From a virus, in IMG/VR virus record IMGVR_UViG_3300035201_000073, positions 1 through 27,163 of that record: DNA of 27,163 bases; one strand, written 5' to 3'. The notes beneath the pieces are model-generated. The model made no database searches. It had not been told where the DNA came from and was given only the letters and a program-made list of their open reading frames with translations. The position numbers were made by a program, and so were the translations under genes. Positions 13,106 through 21,111 of this stretch are shown one piece after another (the first letter of the stretch is position 1; every line of letters starts with the position of its first letter).

Positions 13106-13558
13106 ATGCCACAAAACGGTGGAGGCCGAGGATGGTCCACAGACCCAGACACAGGTGAACAAGTCATGCCCAACCAATGGGCAGAATTTCTGGATTGGCT
13201 GTTGTCGGATGAGCGTACTCCGTCTTCTGCTAGGGAGTGGTGTGCCGAGCGTGACTTGAATGAGCGTACGGTTCGGAGGTGGAAGTCTGATCCTCGGTTT
13301 GTTCGTGAGTGGGACCGCAGGGCTGCTGAATTGAACGTCCACCCCGAGCGTACCCAGTCAGTAGTTGACGCTCTGTACAAGCAGGCTGCGCAGGGTGATG
13401 TTAAGGCGGCTTCTTTGTACTTACAGTACATAGAACGGTTCACTCCGAAGCGGAGAGTGGTGGTTGATGATGAGCGTGAGACATCTGGTATGTCTGATGC
13501 GGAGTTGGCTGCAGAACTGGATGGTCTTATTGCTGGATTAAGGAGCGAGGATGCCTAA
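13106..13558 (+). CDS. terS: Terminase small subunit
   Basis: The 150-aa protein has a helix-turn-helix region (SAREWCAERDLNERTVRRWKSDPRF, about residues 45-70) and the segment ALYKQAAQGDVKAASLYLQYIERF near residues 94-112, which is typical of small terminase subunits related to the phBC6A51 type. It recognises phage DNA and loads the packaging motor. The acidic C-terminus (MSDAELAAELDGLIAGLRSEDA) may bind the large subunit. The ATG has a perfect AGGAGG site. It is the first rightward gene, next to the non-coding region where a packaging site is likely. Confidence 0.88.
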   Translation: MPQNGGGRGWSTDPDTGEQVMPNQWAEFLDWLLSDERTPSSAREWCAERDLNERTVRRWKSDPRFVREWDRRAAELNVHPERTQSVVDALYKQAAQGDVKAASLYLQYIERFTPKRRVVVDDERETSGMSDAELAAELDGLIAGLRSEDA

Positions 13559-13646
13559 GAAATACGGTTATTCGGCTAAAGGCCGAATGAAGTCTGCTAA
13601 GGCTTCCGCTAAGAAGGTGCGTGCTAGCAAGTCTAAAAGGCGATGA
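13551..13646 (+). CDS. 31-aa highly basic protein
   Basis: ATG at 13551 follows AGGAG and overlaps the small terminase stop. The product MPKKYGYSAKGRMKSAKASA continues with KKVRASKSKRR, so nearly half its residues are Lys or Arg. Coupled start, good ribosome site and overlap with the next gene support coding. The composition suggests DNA binding during packaging, but no family is recognised. Confidence 0.7.
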   Translation: MPKKYGYSAKGRMKSAKASAKKVRASKSKRR

Positions 13647-13807
13647 GGGTGTCGGGGGCTACTTCGCAGGATTTGCATGATGATGGGATGTGGATGCAGT
13701 TGGAAGACATGGGGGAGCGTCCCGATCTGTTACTTGATCCGTTTTTGGATGATGAACCTATTGAGTGTTCGTTGGATGAGGTCGATATTTGTGAAAGTTG
13801 TCAGTGA
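13643..13807 (+). CDS. 54-aa acidic protein
   Basis: The ATG overlaps the basic gene's stop as ATGA. The product is rich in Asp and Glu (LLLDPFLDDEPIECSLDEVDICESCQ) and ends in a CxxC-like CESC. It lies between two strongly basic mini-proteins, so charge pairing is conceivable. No family is recognised. Confidence 0.68.
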   Translation: MRVSGATSQDLHDDGMWMQLEDMGERPDLLLDPFLDDEPIECSLDEVDICESCQ

Positions 13808-14055
13808 TGGTCAGTAAATCGACTGCGTATTATCGTGCGAATCCTGATGCGAAAGCTAAGAAGGATGCATACAACACGGAATACCATGCGACTCCTGCTC
13901 GTAAGAAATATCGTTCGGATTTAGACAAGGAGAGAAGGGCGAGGAAGAGGGCTGGTCAGAATTTGACTGGTAAGGATGTCTCGCACACTAAGGGGGGTGG
14001 CACGACGGTGGAGGATAGCTCCACGAATCGTGCTCGTAATAGAGGGAAAAAATAA
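13807..14055 (+). CDS. Small basic protein of a type common in marine phages
   Basis: ATG at 13807 overlaps the previous stop by one base and gives 82 aa. The product begins MVSKSTAYYRANPDAKAKKD, then AYNTEYHATPARKKYRSDLDKERRARKRAG and KDVSHTKGG. Similar short proteins with YYRxNPxAxAKKDAYN are frequent in marine T4-like and other aquatic phages, where their function is unknown. The lysine- and arginine-rich helix suggests nucleic-acid binding. Confidence 0.78.
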   Translation: MVSKSTAYYRANPDAKAKKDAYNTEYHATPARKKYRSDLDKERRARKRAGQNLTGKDVSHTKGGGTTVEDSSTNRARNRGKK

Positions 14056-14070
14056 CTATGTGGGGGTTAT

Positions 14071-14352
14071 GTGTCGATAGAAGATGTAGCAGAACGGGCT
14101 GATGTTTGGTCTGAGGCTATTAAAAAGATTGTTAAGGCCATTACAGCGGCTGGCGTTGCGTTGGCGGCAGCGATTGGTGGATTACTTATGTGGTGGCCCT
14201 TTGGCGTGAGTGAGCCTGAGGAGCCGATTGGGTTGATTGATGGTGCAGGTTATGGGGCGCAATGCAGTCAGTTGTATAGCGCTATAGATATCACTTGGAC
14301 GGAGCAACAGTGGTCTGTTTGGGAGCAGTTGAAGAAAGATATGGGTTGCTAA
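14071..14352 (+). CDS. Single-pass membrane protein, unknown
   Basis: GTG at 14071 follows a GGGGG site. The 93-aa product has an acidic amphipathic N-terminus, one transmembrane segment at residues about 22-44 (KAITAAGVALAAAIGGLLMWWPF), then a short acidic linker and a C-terminal domain with two cysteines (AQCSQLYSAIDITWTEQQW and the terminal Cys). A holin-like role is possible but untested. Its stop overlaps the oxygenase stop on the other strand by four bases. Confidence 0.78.
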   Translation: MSIEDVAERADVWSEAIKKIVKAITAAGVALAAAIGGLLMWWPFGVSEPEEPIGLIDGAGYGAQCSQLYSAIDITWTEQQWSVWEQLKKDMGC

Positions 14353-14963
14353 CGGAAGGGGTACCCGTTGTACCACATGACTGCGCTGTGGCGTTCACCA
14401 CTGGTAACTGGTGTTACTCTGTGGTCCATGAAACTTGGGAATACTGCTATTGATCCTCGTTCTGCGTCGTTGAAACGATGAAGTTTGTCGTAGCAGCGAA
14501 TCTGGAATTCGCCGCCTTCGTAGTCGGAAGAATGCGAAAGGTTGACTGTTGCTGAGAGTTTACGCACGGTTCCCTGTAGCTCTGGGAACGGGGTCAGGTT
14601 CAGGGGAATCGGGTCAGGGATCTGACTGGAAGGAAGAAGTCTGCGAGCAGCGTGGTTGTCGGAGTTGCCGTCAATGTGCCAGTCGTAGTATCCGTCTACG
14701 CTGTAGCGTGTATATTGGAGAGCTTCTGGTTTATGTAAGTCAAACGACCAGCCTGCTTCTTTGTTTGCTTGCCGAATCCAGGCTGAAACTAGATCGTTTA
14801 TTTTTTCGTTATAGATCCAAGAAATTTGGGATTTCCGATGTTCTTCGGATTGTCCGAAATGGATTCCTTCAATTTGTTGTTCCAAGGCCGCGGCGTGTTG
14901 AATCTCGTCGCATTGCTGTGGGGTTAAAGCCTCTGGAATCCACCAGTAATGATTGGTAAGCAC
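14349..14963 (-). CDS. 2OG-Fe(II) oxygenase, prolyl-hydroxylase-like
   Basis: The 204-aa protein has the full iron and 2-oxoglutarate site: His96-x-Asp98 in YYDWHIDGN, His181 in SFMDHRVTPV and Arg191 in GERHSAVMWYNG, in a double-stranded beta-helix context with LSATVNLSHSSDYEGGEF. It resembles the PKHD-type hydroxylases found in many marine phages. The substrate is unknown; a protein or a nucleic acid base is possible. It is the only minus-strand gene inside the rightward late block, and its GTG start abuts the terminase start, so it probably has its own regulation and behaves like an added moron gene. Confidence 0.9.
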   Translation of the reverse strand: MLTNHYWWIPEALTPQQCDEIQHAAALEQQIEGIHFGQSEEHRKSQISWIYNEKINDLVSAWIRQANKEAGWSFDLHKPEALQYTRYSVDGYYDWHIDGNSDNHAARRLLPSSQIPDPIPLNLTPFPELQGTVRKLSATVNLSHSSDYEGGEFQIRCYDKLHRFNDAERGSIAVFPSFMDHRVTPVTSGERHSAVMWYNGYPFR

Positions 14964-14964
14964 T

Positions 14965-15849
14965 ATGTCTAGGCTAGCAGAACTACGTCAGGAAGCTGAA
15001 TGGAGAAAGTGTGTACGGGATGAAAAACATTTTTTACAAAACTATTGGTACATTGCTCACCCTGCTCACGGTCGTATTCTTTTTGCTTTACGTGAGGCTC
15101 AGGCGGAAGCTATCGACCATTGGGAAAAGAATAGATATTCGCTTACCTTAAAGGCACGCCAGATTGGGTGGAGCACCCTAGTGGCTGCTCACCAGTTTTG
15201 GTTAGCATTTTTTCATCCAGATCAGAACATCATTGATTTGAGTCGTACAGAACGAGAAGCTGTGTTGTTGCTGCGTAAAACCAAGTACGGATTTCAGCAT
15301 TTACCGAAATGGATGATAGAGCGTGGACCTAAGTCTTTGGTTGAGCATCAACAACGAATGGGATTCGACAACGGAAGCCAGGTTACGTCGATGCCTTCTG
15401 CTTCAGATCCTGCCCGTGGCGAATCAGCGACACTTATCGTGGTTGACGAGTGGGCATTCTTACCGAATGCGGAAGAAGCATGGGCGAGTATCGAACCTGT
15501 AGCTGACGTAGGTGGCCGAATTATCGGCCTTTCTACTGCTAATGGTTCAGGGAACTTTTATCACCAGTTGTGGGTTGGGGCTACTACAGGGTCAAATAAG
15601 TTTGAGCCTATGTTTTATCCGTGGTCTGCTACCGAAGATAGGGGGGAGTCATGGTACATGGAGAAAGTGGAATCCATGTTGCCTTGGCAGCTTGCACAGG
15701 AGTATCCGACTACGCCTGAAGAGGCTTTCGTTAAGTCAGGTAACCCTGTGTTTGATTTAGATATTCTTGATGCCATGGAACGTACGGTAACTCACGGCGA
15801 AGTTGGCTACATGTTTAAGGGACCTGGGATTTTGGAGTTTCGTTCGTAA
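14965..15849 (+). CDS. terL: Terminase large subunit, ATPase part (separate gene)
   Basis: This 294-aa protein is the N-terminal motor of the packaging terminase. It shows a Walker A-like KARQIGWST at residues 63-71, a Walker B LIVVDE at 157-162 with the following WAFLPNAEEAW, and the coupling motif region GLSTANGSG. It ends at a TAA just after ILEFRS, where homologues continue straight into the nuclease domain. ATG 14965 is preferred to an in-frame TTG at 14953, which would overlap the oxygenase gene. The next gene starts on this stop (TAATG) in the -1 frame. Confidence 0.9.
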   Translation: MSRLAELRQEAEWRKCVRDEKHFLQNYWYIAHPAHGRILFALREAQAEAIDHWEKNRYSLTLKARQIGWSTLVAAHQFWLAFFHPDQNIIDLSRTEREAVLLLRKTKYGFQHLPKWMIERGPKSLVEHQQRMGFDNGSQVTSMPSASDPARGESATLIVVDEWAFLPNAEEAWASIEPVADVGGRIIGLSTANGSGNFYHQLWVGATTGSNKFEPMFYPWSATEDRGESWYMEKVESMLPWQLAQEYPTTPEEAFVKSGNPVFDLDILDAMERTVTHGEVGYMFKGPGILEFRS

Positions 15850-16520
15850 TGGCTTTAGAAGTTTGGGAACGACCAGGACCTCGTAGTGCCTATGTGATGG
15901 GTGTTGATACGGCTGAGGGGTTGAAACATGGGGATTACAGTGTTATTCAGGTGTTAAATGTGGGTTCAGGGAATCAGGCAGCTATTTGGCATGGGCACAT
16001 CGCACCTGATTTGTTGGCTGATGAGGTAGATAACATTGGCCGTTGGTTTAACCAAGCTTTGTGTTGTGTGGAATCAAATAACCATGGGCTTACAACGATC
16101 ACCGAGTTGCGGCATTTGGGATATCCGACATTGTTTCGTAAGCGTTCTTTGAACAATGTGAATAACAGGATCGGGCAAGAGTATGGTTGGAAGACTACTC
16201 GTACGTCTAAACCTTTGATGATTGATGATCTGAGTTCGGCTTTACGGAACGAGGAGTTGATTATTCGGGATCGCCATACTTTAGCGGAATTGCGAACTTA
16301 TGTTCGTAACGACAGGGGCAGTATGGGTGGTTCTCCGTACGATGACCGTGTGATGGCGTTAGCTTTGGCTAATCAGATGCGTAAATATGCTCACGAACCT
16401 GAATACAAAGTAGAAATTAACGACTATTGGACAGTTGACTGGTTTGCTCGGATGATAACTAATCAACCTGAAGGTTCGTCAACTCGGATAGGTTCTACTA
16501 CTGTTCGTGGGACACACTAA
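15849..16520 (+). CDS. terL: Terminase large subunit, nuclease part (separate gene)
   Basis: The 223-aa product is the RNase H-like nuclease half of a large terminase. Acidic catalytic residues are at Asp20 (GVDTAEG), Glu75 (CVESNNHG) and Asp165/Asp166 (YDDRVMALALA). It begins MALEVWERPGPRSAYV, the segment that joins ATPase and nuclease in single-chain relatives. The start codon shares bases with the ATPase stop and has a distant GGAG. Together the two products total 517 aa, a normal large terminase length, so no residues appear lost. Confidence 0.88.
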   Translation: MALEVWERPGPRSAYVMGVDTAEGLKHGDYSVIQVLNVGSGNQAAIWHGHIAPDLLADEVDNIGRWFNQALCCVESNNHGLTTITELRHLGYPTLFRKRSLNNVNNRIGQEYGWKTTRTSKPLMIDDLSSALRNEELIIRDRHTLAELRTYVRNDRGSMGGSPYDDRVMALALANQMRKYAHEPEYKVEINDYWTVDWFARMITNQPEGSSTRIGSTTVRGTH

Positions 16521-16559
16521 CCTTTCTATAGACATGTCATTTATTGGAGGATAACGACG

Positions 16560-16844
16560 ATGGGAAGAAACATCGCTCATACACCTGGCGGTACCGTTGA
16601 CGGTACTAAAGGTGCCAACAACAAAATGGAGCGTGGCGGATCTGTTTCCGCTAACCCAATTTGGACGCCTGGCGGACCTCAATCACCTAAACAGCGCATG
16701 GATGCTGGCAGGTATGCAGGCCAAGACGGTGATTACGGAAAATCGGTGAGTCAGCGAATGACCCCGAAAAACCAACATGGCACAAGTGGCCCAGTGGAGC
16801 ACGTAGCCAAACAGCCCAACCTTCGCGGCTCAAACGCTGGTTAG
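16560..16844 (+). CDS. Unknown 94-aa Gly/Asn-rich protein
   Basis: ATG at 16560 follows a perfect GGAGG at nine bases. The product is polar and low in hydrophobic residues (HTPGGTVDGTKGANNKM, GGPQSPKQRMDAGRYAGQDGDYG), probably disordered. It lies between terminase and portal. No family is recognised. Confidence 0.78.
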   Translation: MGRNIAHTPGGTVDGTKGANNKMERGGSVSANPIWTPGGPQSPKQRMDAGRYAGQDGDYGKSVSQRMTPKNQHGTSGPVEHVAKQPNLRGSNAG

Positions 16845-16846
16845 AT

Positions 16847-17116
16847 ATGGCTGTCCTCCCAGATGGGGCCAGCTTTGAAGAGTTCGCTGATTATGTTTTG
16901 GCACGGCGAGATGTGCCTTTGCCAGAGCTAAAGGAACTCTATGAACGTCGCTTACGTCTAAAATCAGTTACTGTTTCCACGGGGCAAGGGTTTCAATCTA
17001 CCCTTCCCCGTGACGAGCAGGGCTTAACTAATCGTGAACGTGAAGCGAAGGTGTTCGCAGAGGCTAAGTCTCAAGGACGTAACATAGAGAAGCTCCCAGA
17101 GAAAGCTCAGTTCTGA
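16847..17116 (+). CDS. Unknown 89-aa protein before portal
   Basis: The product has an acidic helical N-terminal half (FEEFADYVLARRDVPLPELKELYERRLRL) and a charged C-terminal helix (NREREAKVFAEAKSQGRNIEKL). Its stop overlaps the portal start as TGATG. No family is recognised; the position before the portal is conserved for small head-assembly genes in many phages but no role is shown. Confidence 0.76.
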   Translation: MAVLPDGASFEEFADYVLARRDVPLPELKELYERRLRLKSVTVSTGQGFQSTLPRDEQGLTNREREAKVFAEAKSQGRNIEKLPEKAQF

Positions 17117-18987
17117 TGCCTAAAAAGTCTCGCCAAGAACTCTTGTCCGAATACATAGATCATGTTGAAAAGTGTTCCAAATGGCGTGACCAACAAGGCT
17201 ACGAATACACTTGGCGTCGCCTAATCGATTTGTATAAAGGCAAACACTGGCCTTCAACAACTTCTAATGAGCAAGACCTCATAGCTGTCAATTTAGCGTT
17301 TTCGACAGTCAATGTTATAGCTCCAAGCGTTGCAGTGAACTACCCGAAAATCGTTGTTCAAGCAACCAAAGAAGAAAATGTTGACAGAGCAGTATTCGTT
17401 GAAGCGATCATTAACTACATGTGGAAACATCACAATTTCCGCGATCCTTTCCGTACCGCAGTTAAAGACTTCCTCATATTTGGTCACGGATGGCTAAAAG
17501 TAGGTTGGAAGTTTTTAGAACAGCCACAACTAGTTAGCGAAATAGAGCGAGAATCCCTAATAGACCAAGCTTTTCAAGAAGTTGCCGATTTCGCAGCAGA
17601 TAGTCCTGAGCTAGCTGCGGACCTTCCCACAGACGAAGATATTTACGCCAATGTTCCTCAAACAATTATGAGGGTAGTGGAAGATCAGCCGTTCGTGGAA
17701 AGGATCTCTCCCTTCGATGTCTACGTTGATCCGCAAGCAACAACGCTTGAAGAAGCGTCATGGATTGCTCAACGTCTTGTAAGACCTCTCGAAGAAGCCA
17801 AAAACGATAACCGTTATAAGCCTTCTGCAAGAAAACGGTTATCGAACAACTATGTCCCAGACATAGACAAAGAAGAAATAAACGACAAAGCCCAATATCT
17901 CCCAGAACAAGTAGTTCTCTGGGAATACTACGACATGAAAGCGAACACGCTTTCTGTCTATGCCGATGGGGCAGACGAATTCCTGATTGACCCTGTTTCA
18001 ATGCCATACGCATACGGGCAACCGTTTGTAATGGTCAGGAACTACGACGTTCCAGACCAGTTCTATCCAATAGGTGACTTGGAAAGCATCGAAAGCCTTC
18101 AACTAGAGCTTGACAAAACTCGTAGCCAGTTGATGAATGACAGGAAACGGTACGCACGTAAATGGTTGTACCATGAGCGTTCGTTCGGCCCTGAAGGCCG
18201 AGAAGCTCTCGAATCAGAAGACGACGGGCGAATGGTTCCTGTCGTGGACGAGAACAAACCACTATCAGAAGTGGTTGTTCCAATGCCTCAAATACCGATG
18301 AGTGCCGATATGTACAACTATTCGGCAATTATCGAAGACGATATCAACACAGTTTCAGGTATTTCTGAGTATGCACGGGGCGCAATGCCCGAAATACGAC
18401 GCACAGCTACTGAAGCGAGCATTGTCGCTGATGCACAGAATGCTCGTTCGGCAGACAAGTTAGCTATTGTAGAGATTTGTATTTCTCATGTAGCTAGACG
18501 AGTCATACAACTGATGCAACAGTTTATGACGGGGGACCAAATAGCTAGAGTTACGAGTGTTGGTGGCGAAGATATGTTCGTCAATTATGCCCGAGAAGAC
18601 ATTACTGGTGAATACGATTTCTCTGTTCAGGCTGGTTCTACTCAGCCGATGAACGATACGATTCGCAAGCAACAAGCCATTTCGCTTATGAATGCTGTGG
18701 CTCCGCTTGTTGGTACTGTTATTGACCCTGCTGCTTTAGCGATGCATGTGTTGGAGAATGGTTTTGGTATCAAAGATCCAGCGAAGTTTATTGTGCAGGC
18801 CCAACCAGCGCCACAAGAGGCAGAAGAAGCCCCTGGCGAAGAACAAATGGTTCCACCGCCGCCAGATTTAGGTGGCGTACCTATGCCAGAAGGCCAAGAT
18901 GGTGCGTTTGCACCTACTGGCGGAGTGCCTCCAGAGCTTCTTTTGCAACTTCAGAATCAGATGGGACTTGAGCTTCCTTCCCTGTAA
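17116..18987 (+). CDS. Portal protein
   Basis: The 623-aa protein has the typical portal layout: an N-terminal YTWRRLIDLYKGKHWP segment, a wing region with FLIFGHGWLKVGWKF, the long stem and crown helices around DLESIESLQLELDKTRSQL and a helical domain with TATEASIVADAQNARSADKLA. The last ~60 residues are Pro/Gly/Glu-rich and probably disordered (PAPQEAEEAPGEEQMVPPPP). The portal forms the dodecameric ring that passes DNA into the capsid. Its place after terminase and before scaffold and capsid genes supports the call. Confidence 0.93.
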   Translation: MPKKSRQELLSEYIDHVEKCSKWRDQQGYEYTWRRLIDLYKGKHWPSTTSNEQDLIAVNLAFSTVNVIAPSVAVNYPKIVVQATKEENVDRAVFVEAIINYMWKHHNFRDPFRTAVKDFLIFGHGWLKVGWKFLEQPQLVSEIERESLIDQAFQEVADFAADSPELAADLPTDEDIYANVPQTIMRVVEDQPFVERISPFDVYVDPQATTLEEASWIAQRLVRPLEEAKNDNRYKPSARKRLSNNYVPDIDKEEINDKAQYLPEQVVLWEYYDMKANTLSVYADGADEFLIDPVSMPYAYGQPFVMVRNYDVPDQFYPIGDLESIESLQLELDKTRSQLMNDRKRYARKWLYHERSFGPEGREALESEDDGRMVPVVDENKPLSEVVVPMPQIPMSADMYNYSAIIEDDINTVSGISEYARGAMPEIRRTATEASIVADAQNARSADKLAIVEICISHVARRVIQLMQQFMTGDQIARVTSVGGEDMFVNYAREDITGEYDFSVQAGSTQPMNDTIRKQQAISLMNAVAPLVGTVIDPAALAMHVLENGFGIKDPAKFIVQAQPAPQEAEEAPGEEQMVPPPPDLGGVPMPEGQDGAFAPTGGVPPELLLQLQNQMGLELPSL

Positions 18988-19047
18988 TGGGACACTCCCC
19001 TATAGTTATTAGGAACAATCTCGCAGAGAACTCCTTAGGAGGGGCTA

Positions 19048-19782
19048 GTGCCCGAAGAAAATGAAATTGATATGGATTCCGCTTATGTGGAAGACCCTGA
19101 CTCATTGATAGATGAAGTTCCACAGGAACCTAGCGAAATCTACACCATCAAAGTTGACGGTGTAGAGGAGCAGGTCAGTCTCGAAGAACTCCAAAACGGT
19201 TACCAGAGGCATTCGGATTACACCCGAAAGACTCAAGAGGTAGCTGCTGAACGTGAGCGATTGCGTCAGGCTGAACAAATAGTGTCTGCTTTGGAAAGTA
19301 ATCCAGAGGAGACACTCAGAACTTTAGCTCAATCTTTCGAGTTAGAGCTTGGAGGACAACCTTCTTCTTCCAGTGACGGATATAGCGACTGGGATGATGA
19401 AGACCCTACACAGCAAAAGATTGCAGCTTTGGAGAGAAGACTTGAACAGTCTGAAGCGAAGCAACGTCAGGAAGCCATAGAGCGACAAGTATCGGAGCTA
19501 CAGGAAGCATACGGAGAATTTGATAGCCGCGAATTGATGAACCATGCGTTAAAGCACAAGATTCCTAATCTTGAAGCTGCTTATACACATTGGAGATTCA
19601 ACGAGGTTAAAAGTACTGCTGACAAACTATCTAAGGAACAAGAAATTGTTACTAAGAAACGGGAAGCAGCCGTGGTAGAGCCAGGTGGGTCAACCCAAAC
19701 AGGAACCGACAGCAAGGCACCTACAATTCCTACAAGTATTCGAGAAGCATTCGCTCAGGCAAAGGAACAATTAAGCACTTAA
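19048..19782 (+). CDS. Capsid scaffolding protein
   Basis: GTG at 19048 follows AGGAGGGG. The 244-aa product is acidic at the N-terminus, then has a short beta part (YTIKVDGVEEQVSLEELQNGYQRHSDYTRK), and long charged helices with coiled-coil character (AAERERLRQAEQIVSALE, KIAALERRLEQSEAKQRQEAIERQ), ending in a basic-polar tail. This is the usual make-up of scaffolding proteins, and the gene lies directly between portal and major capsid protein. It should guide procapsid assembly and then leave the head. Confidence 0.88.
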   Translation: MPEENEIDMDSAYVEDPDSLIDEVPQEPSEIYTIKVDGVEEQVSLEELQNGYQRHSDYTRKTQEVAAERERLRQAEQIVSALESNPEETLRTLAQSFELELGGQPSSSSDGYSDWDDEDPTQQKIAALERRLEQSEAKQRQEAIERQVSELQEAYGEFDSRELMNHALKHKIPNLEAAYTHWRFNEVKSTADKLSKEQEIVTKKREAAVVEPGGSTQTGTDSKAPTIPTSIREAFAQAKEQLST

Positions 19783-19799
19783 CCTTTTAGGAGCAAATT

Positions 19800-20780
19800 A
19801 TGGCTGGAAACGCCAACTTCGATGAGATACTCTCAACGACGCTAAAAAATTATATTCCCCGACTGACGGATAATATCTTCAGCGCACGCCCACTTTTTTA
19901 TGCTTTGACCAACGGTCAAACCATGAGAACAGTGTCTGGTGGCGCAAAGATTGTTGTACCGATCATTTACGGGGCAAACGGCACTGCTGACCACTATGCA
20001 GGCTCTGAAACTATTGATACGACCGCTCAAGCAGGTATTTCGGCTGCTGAGTACTCGTGGGGACAGTACGCTGCAACGGTAACCATTAATGGTCTTGAAG
20101 AAGCCCAAAACAATGGTGAAGCACAGATCATTGACCTTCTTGAAGGCAAGATCTTCCAGACACAGGAAACCATTATTGAGAACATGAACACCATGTTCTA
20201 CTCTACTGGTCCTGGCGCTGGTGCTGCGGCTACTCAGTGGAACGGTCTGGAACAAATTGTTGACGGATCAGTCCTTACGGCCAACACCCTTGCAGGAATT
20301 GACCCATCAGTTACAGATAACGACTTTTGGGCTTCGCAAGAAGCCACTGGAACTGGTGTCGCTAACTTAACAGTTGCGGATATGGCAACGATGTACAACG
20401 ACTGCTCGAATGGTAACGACCAGCCGACAATCATCATTACCTCACAACAGGGCTATGAGAAATACGAAAGCCTTCTGACATCAAATATCCGTTACACGGA
20501 TACAGACATGGCAGATGCAGGTTTCCAAAACCTCATGTTCAAGGGTGCGCCCATCACATTTGATGGAGCAATCTCAACGGGAACAGTGGCCGCAGGCTCA
20601 CAACCCATGTACTTCCTTAACACGAAGTACCTTCAGCTTGTACGACACAGCGATGTGTGGTTCAAAGCGACTCCGTTTGTACGACCAATAGACAAAGACG
20701 CAGTATTCTCGCAAATACTTGCGTACGGTCAGTTGACTTGTTCAAACAGGGCACGCCAAGGCGTAATTACAAGCCTTTAG
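19800..20780 (+). CDS. Major capsid protein (HK97-like fold)
   Basis: The 326-aa protein follows the scaffold by 17 bases with an AGGAG site. Features typical of HK97-fold coat proteins are the N-terminal helical arm (FDEILSTTLKNYIPRL), a beta-rich E-loop-like region (GGAKIVVPIIYGANGTADHYAG), a central NGLEEAQNNGEAQIIDLLEGKI spine helix, and C-terminal strands (NLMFKGAPITFDGAI, YFLNTKYLQLVRHSDVWF). It makes the capsid shell. A UUCG hairpin after the gene fits the high expression expected of coat genes. Confidence 0.92.
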   Translation: MAGNANFDEILSTTLKNYIPRLTDNIFSARPLFYALTNGQTMRTVSGGAKIVVPIIYGANGTADHYAGSETIDTTAQAGISAAEYSWGQYAATVTINGLEEAQNNGEAQIIDLLEGKIFQTQETIIENMNTMFYSTGPGAGAAATQWNGLEQIVDGSVLTANTLAGIDPSVTDNDFWASQEATGTGVANLTVADMATMYNDCSNGNDQPTIIITSQQGYEKYESLLTSNIRYTDTDMADAGFQNLMFKGAPITFDGAISTGTVAAGSQPMYFLNTKYLQLVRHSDVWFKATPFVRPIDKDAVFSQILAYGQLTCSNRARQGVITSL

Positions 20781-20794
20781 GCCCATAAGATGAT

Positions 20795-20816
20795 GTGGGG
20801 GGCTTCGGCCCCCCAC
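20795..20816 (+). terminator. UUCG-tetraloop hairpin after the capsid gene
   Basis: GTGGGGGGC-TTCG-GCCCCCCAC is a 9-bp perfect stem closed by C(UUCG)G, the most stable RNA tetraloop. No U-run follows, so it is more likely a partial terminator or mRNA stabiliser that sets capsid expression above that of downstream genes. Confidence 0.8.
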
Positions 20817-20839
20817 GGATTCACAACATTTGAGGATTT

Positions 20840-21109
20840 ATGCGAAACGTCGGCACTGTAAACGCTTCTAACCAGATCAGTTATTCTAAAGATTCGAGAT
20901 TAGCTGGAGATCCTGGTGGTAACACAAAAGTTATTGCTGCACGAACTTCGCAACAACTGGGAAACCGCAACATTCGTCAAGTCGAAGAAGACTACAGCGC
21001 TGGTGTCCAGCCGATAGATGGGTCTTGTTTATCAGTAACAAAATCTGGGAACCCTTGCAAAGCTCGTCCTGCTGAGGGAGAAAGCTTCTGTACTTTCCAT
21101 AAGGAGTAG
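20840..21109 (+). CDS. Small protein with C-terminal CCCH motif (DUF5763-like)
   Basis: ATG at 20840 follows GAGG. The 89-aa product is polar at the N-terminus and ends in a likely zinc site: Cys63, Cys73, Cys84 and His87 in SCLSVTKSGNPCKA...FCTFHKE. This CxxxTxxGxxCxxxxxxxxxxCxxH layout is known from small proteins of the DUF5763 type. Coding between capsid and adaptor genes is unusual; capsid decoration or DNA binding are open possibilities. The next gene starts 3 bases after its stop. Confidence 0.82.
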   Translation: MRNVGTVNASNQISYSKDSRLAGDPGGNTKVIAARTSQQLGNRNIRQVEEDYSAGVQPIDGSCLSVTKSGNPCKARPAEGESFCTFHKE

Positions 21110-21111
21110 GC

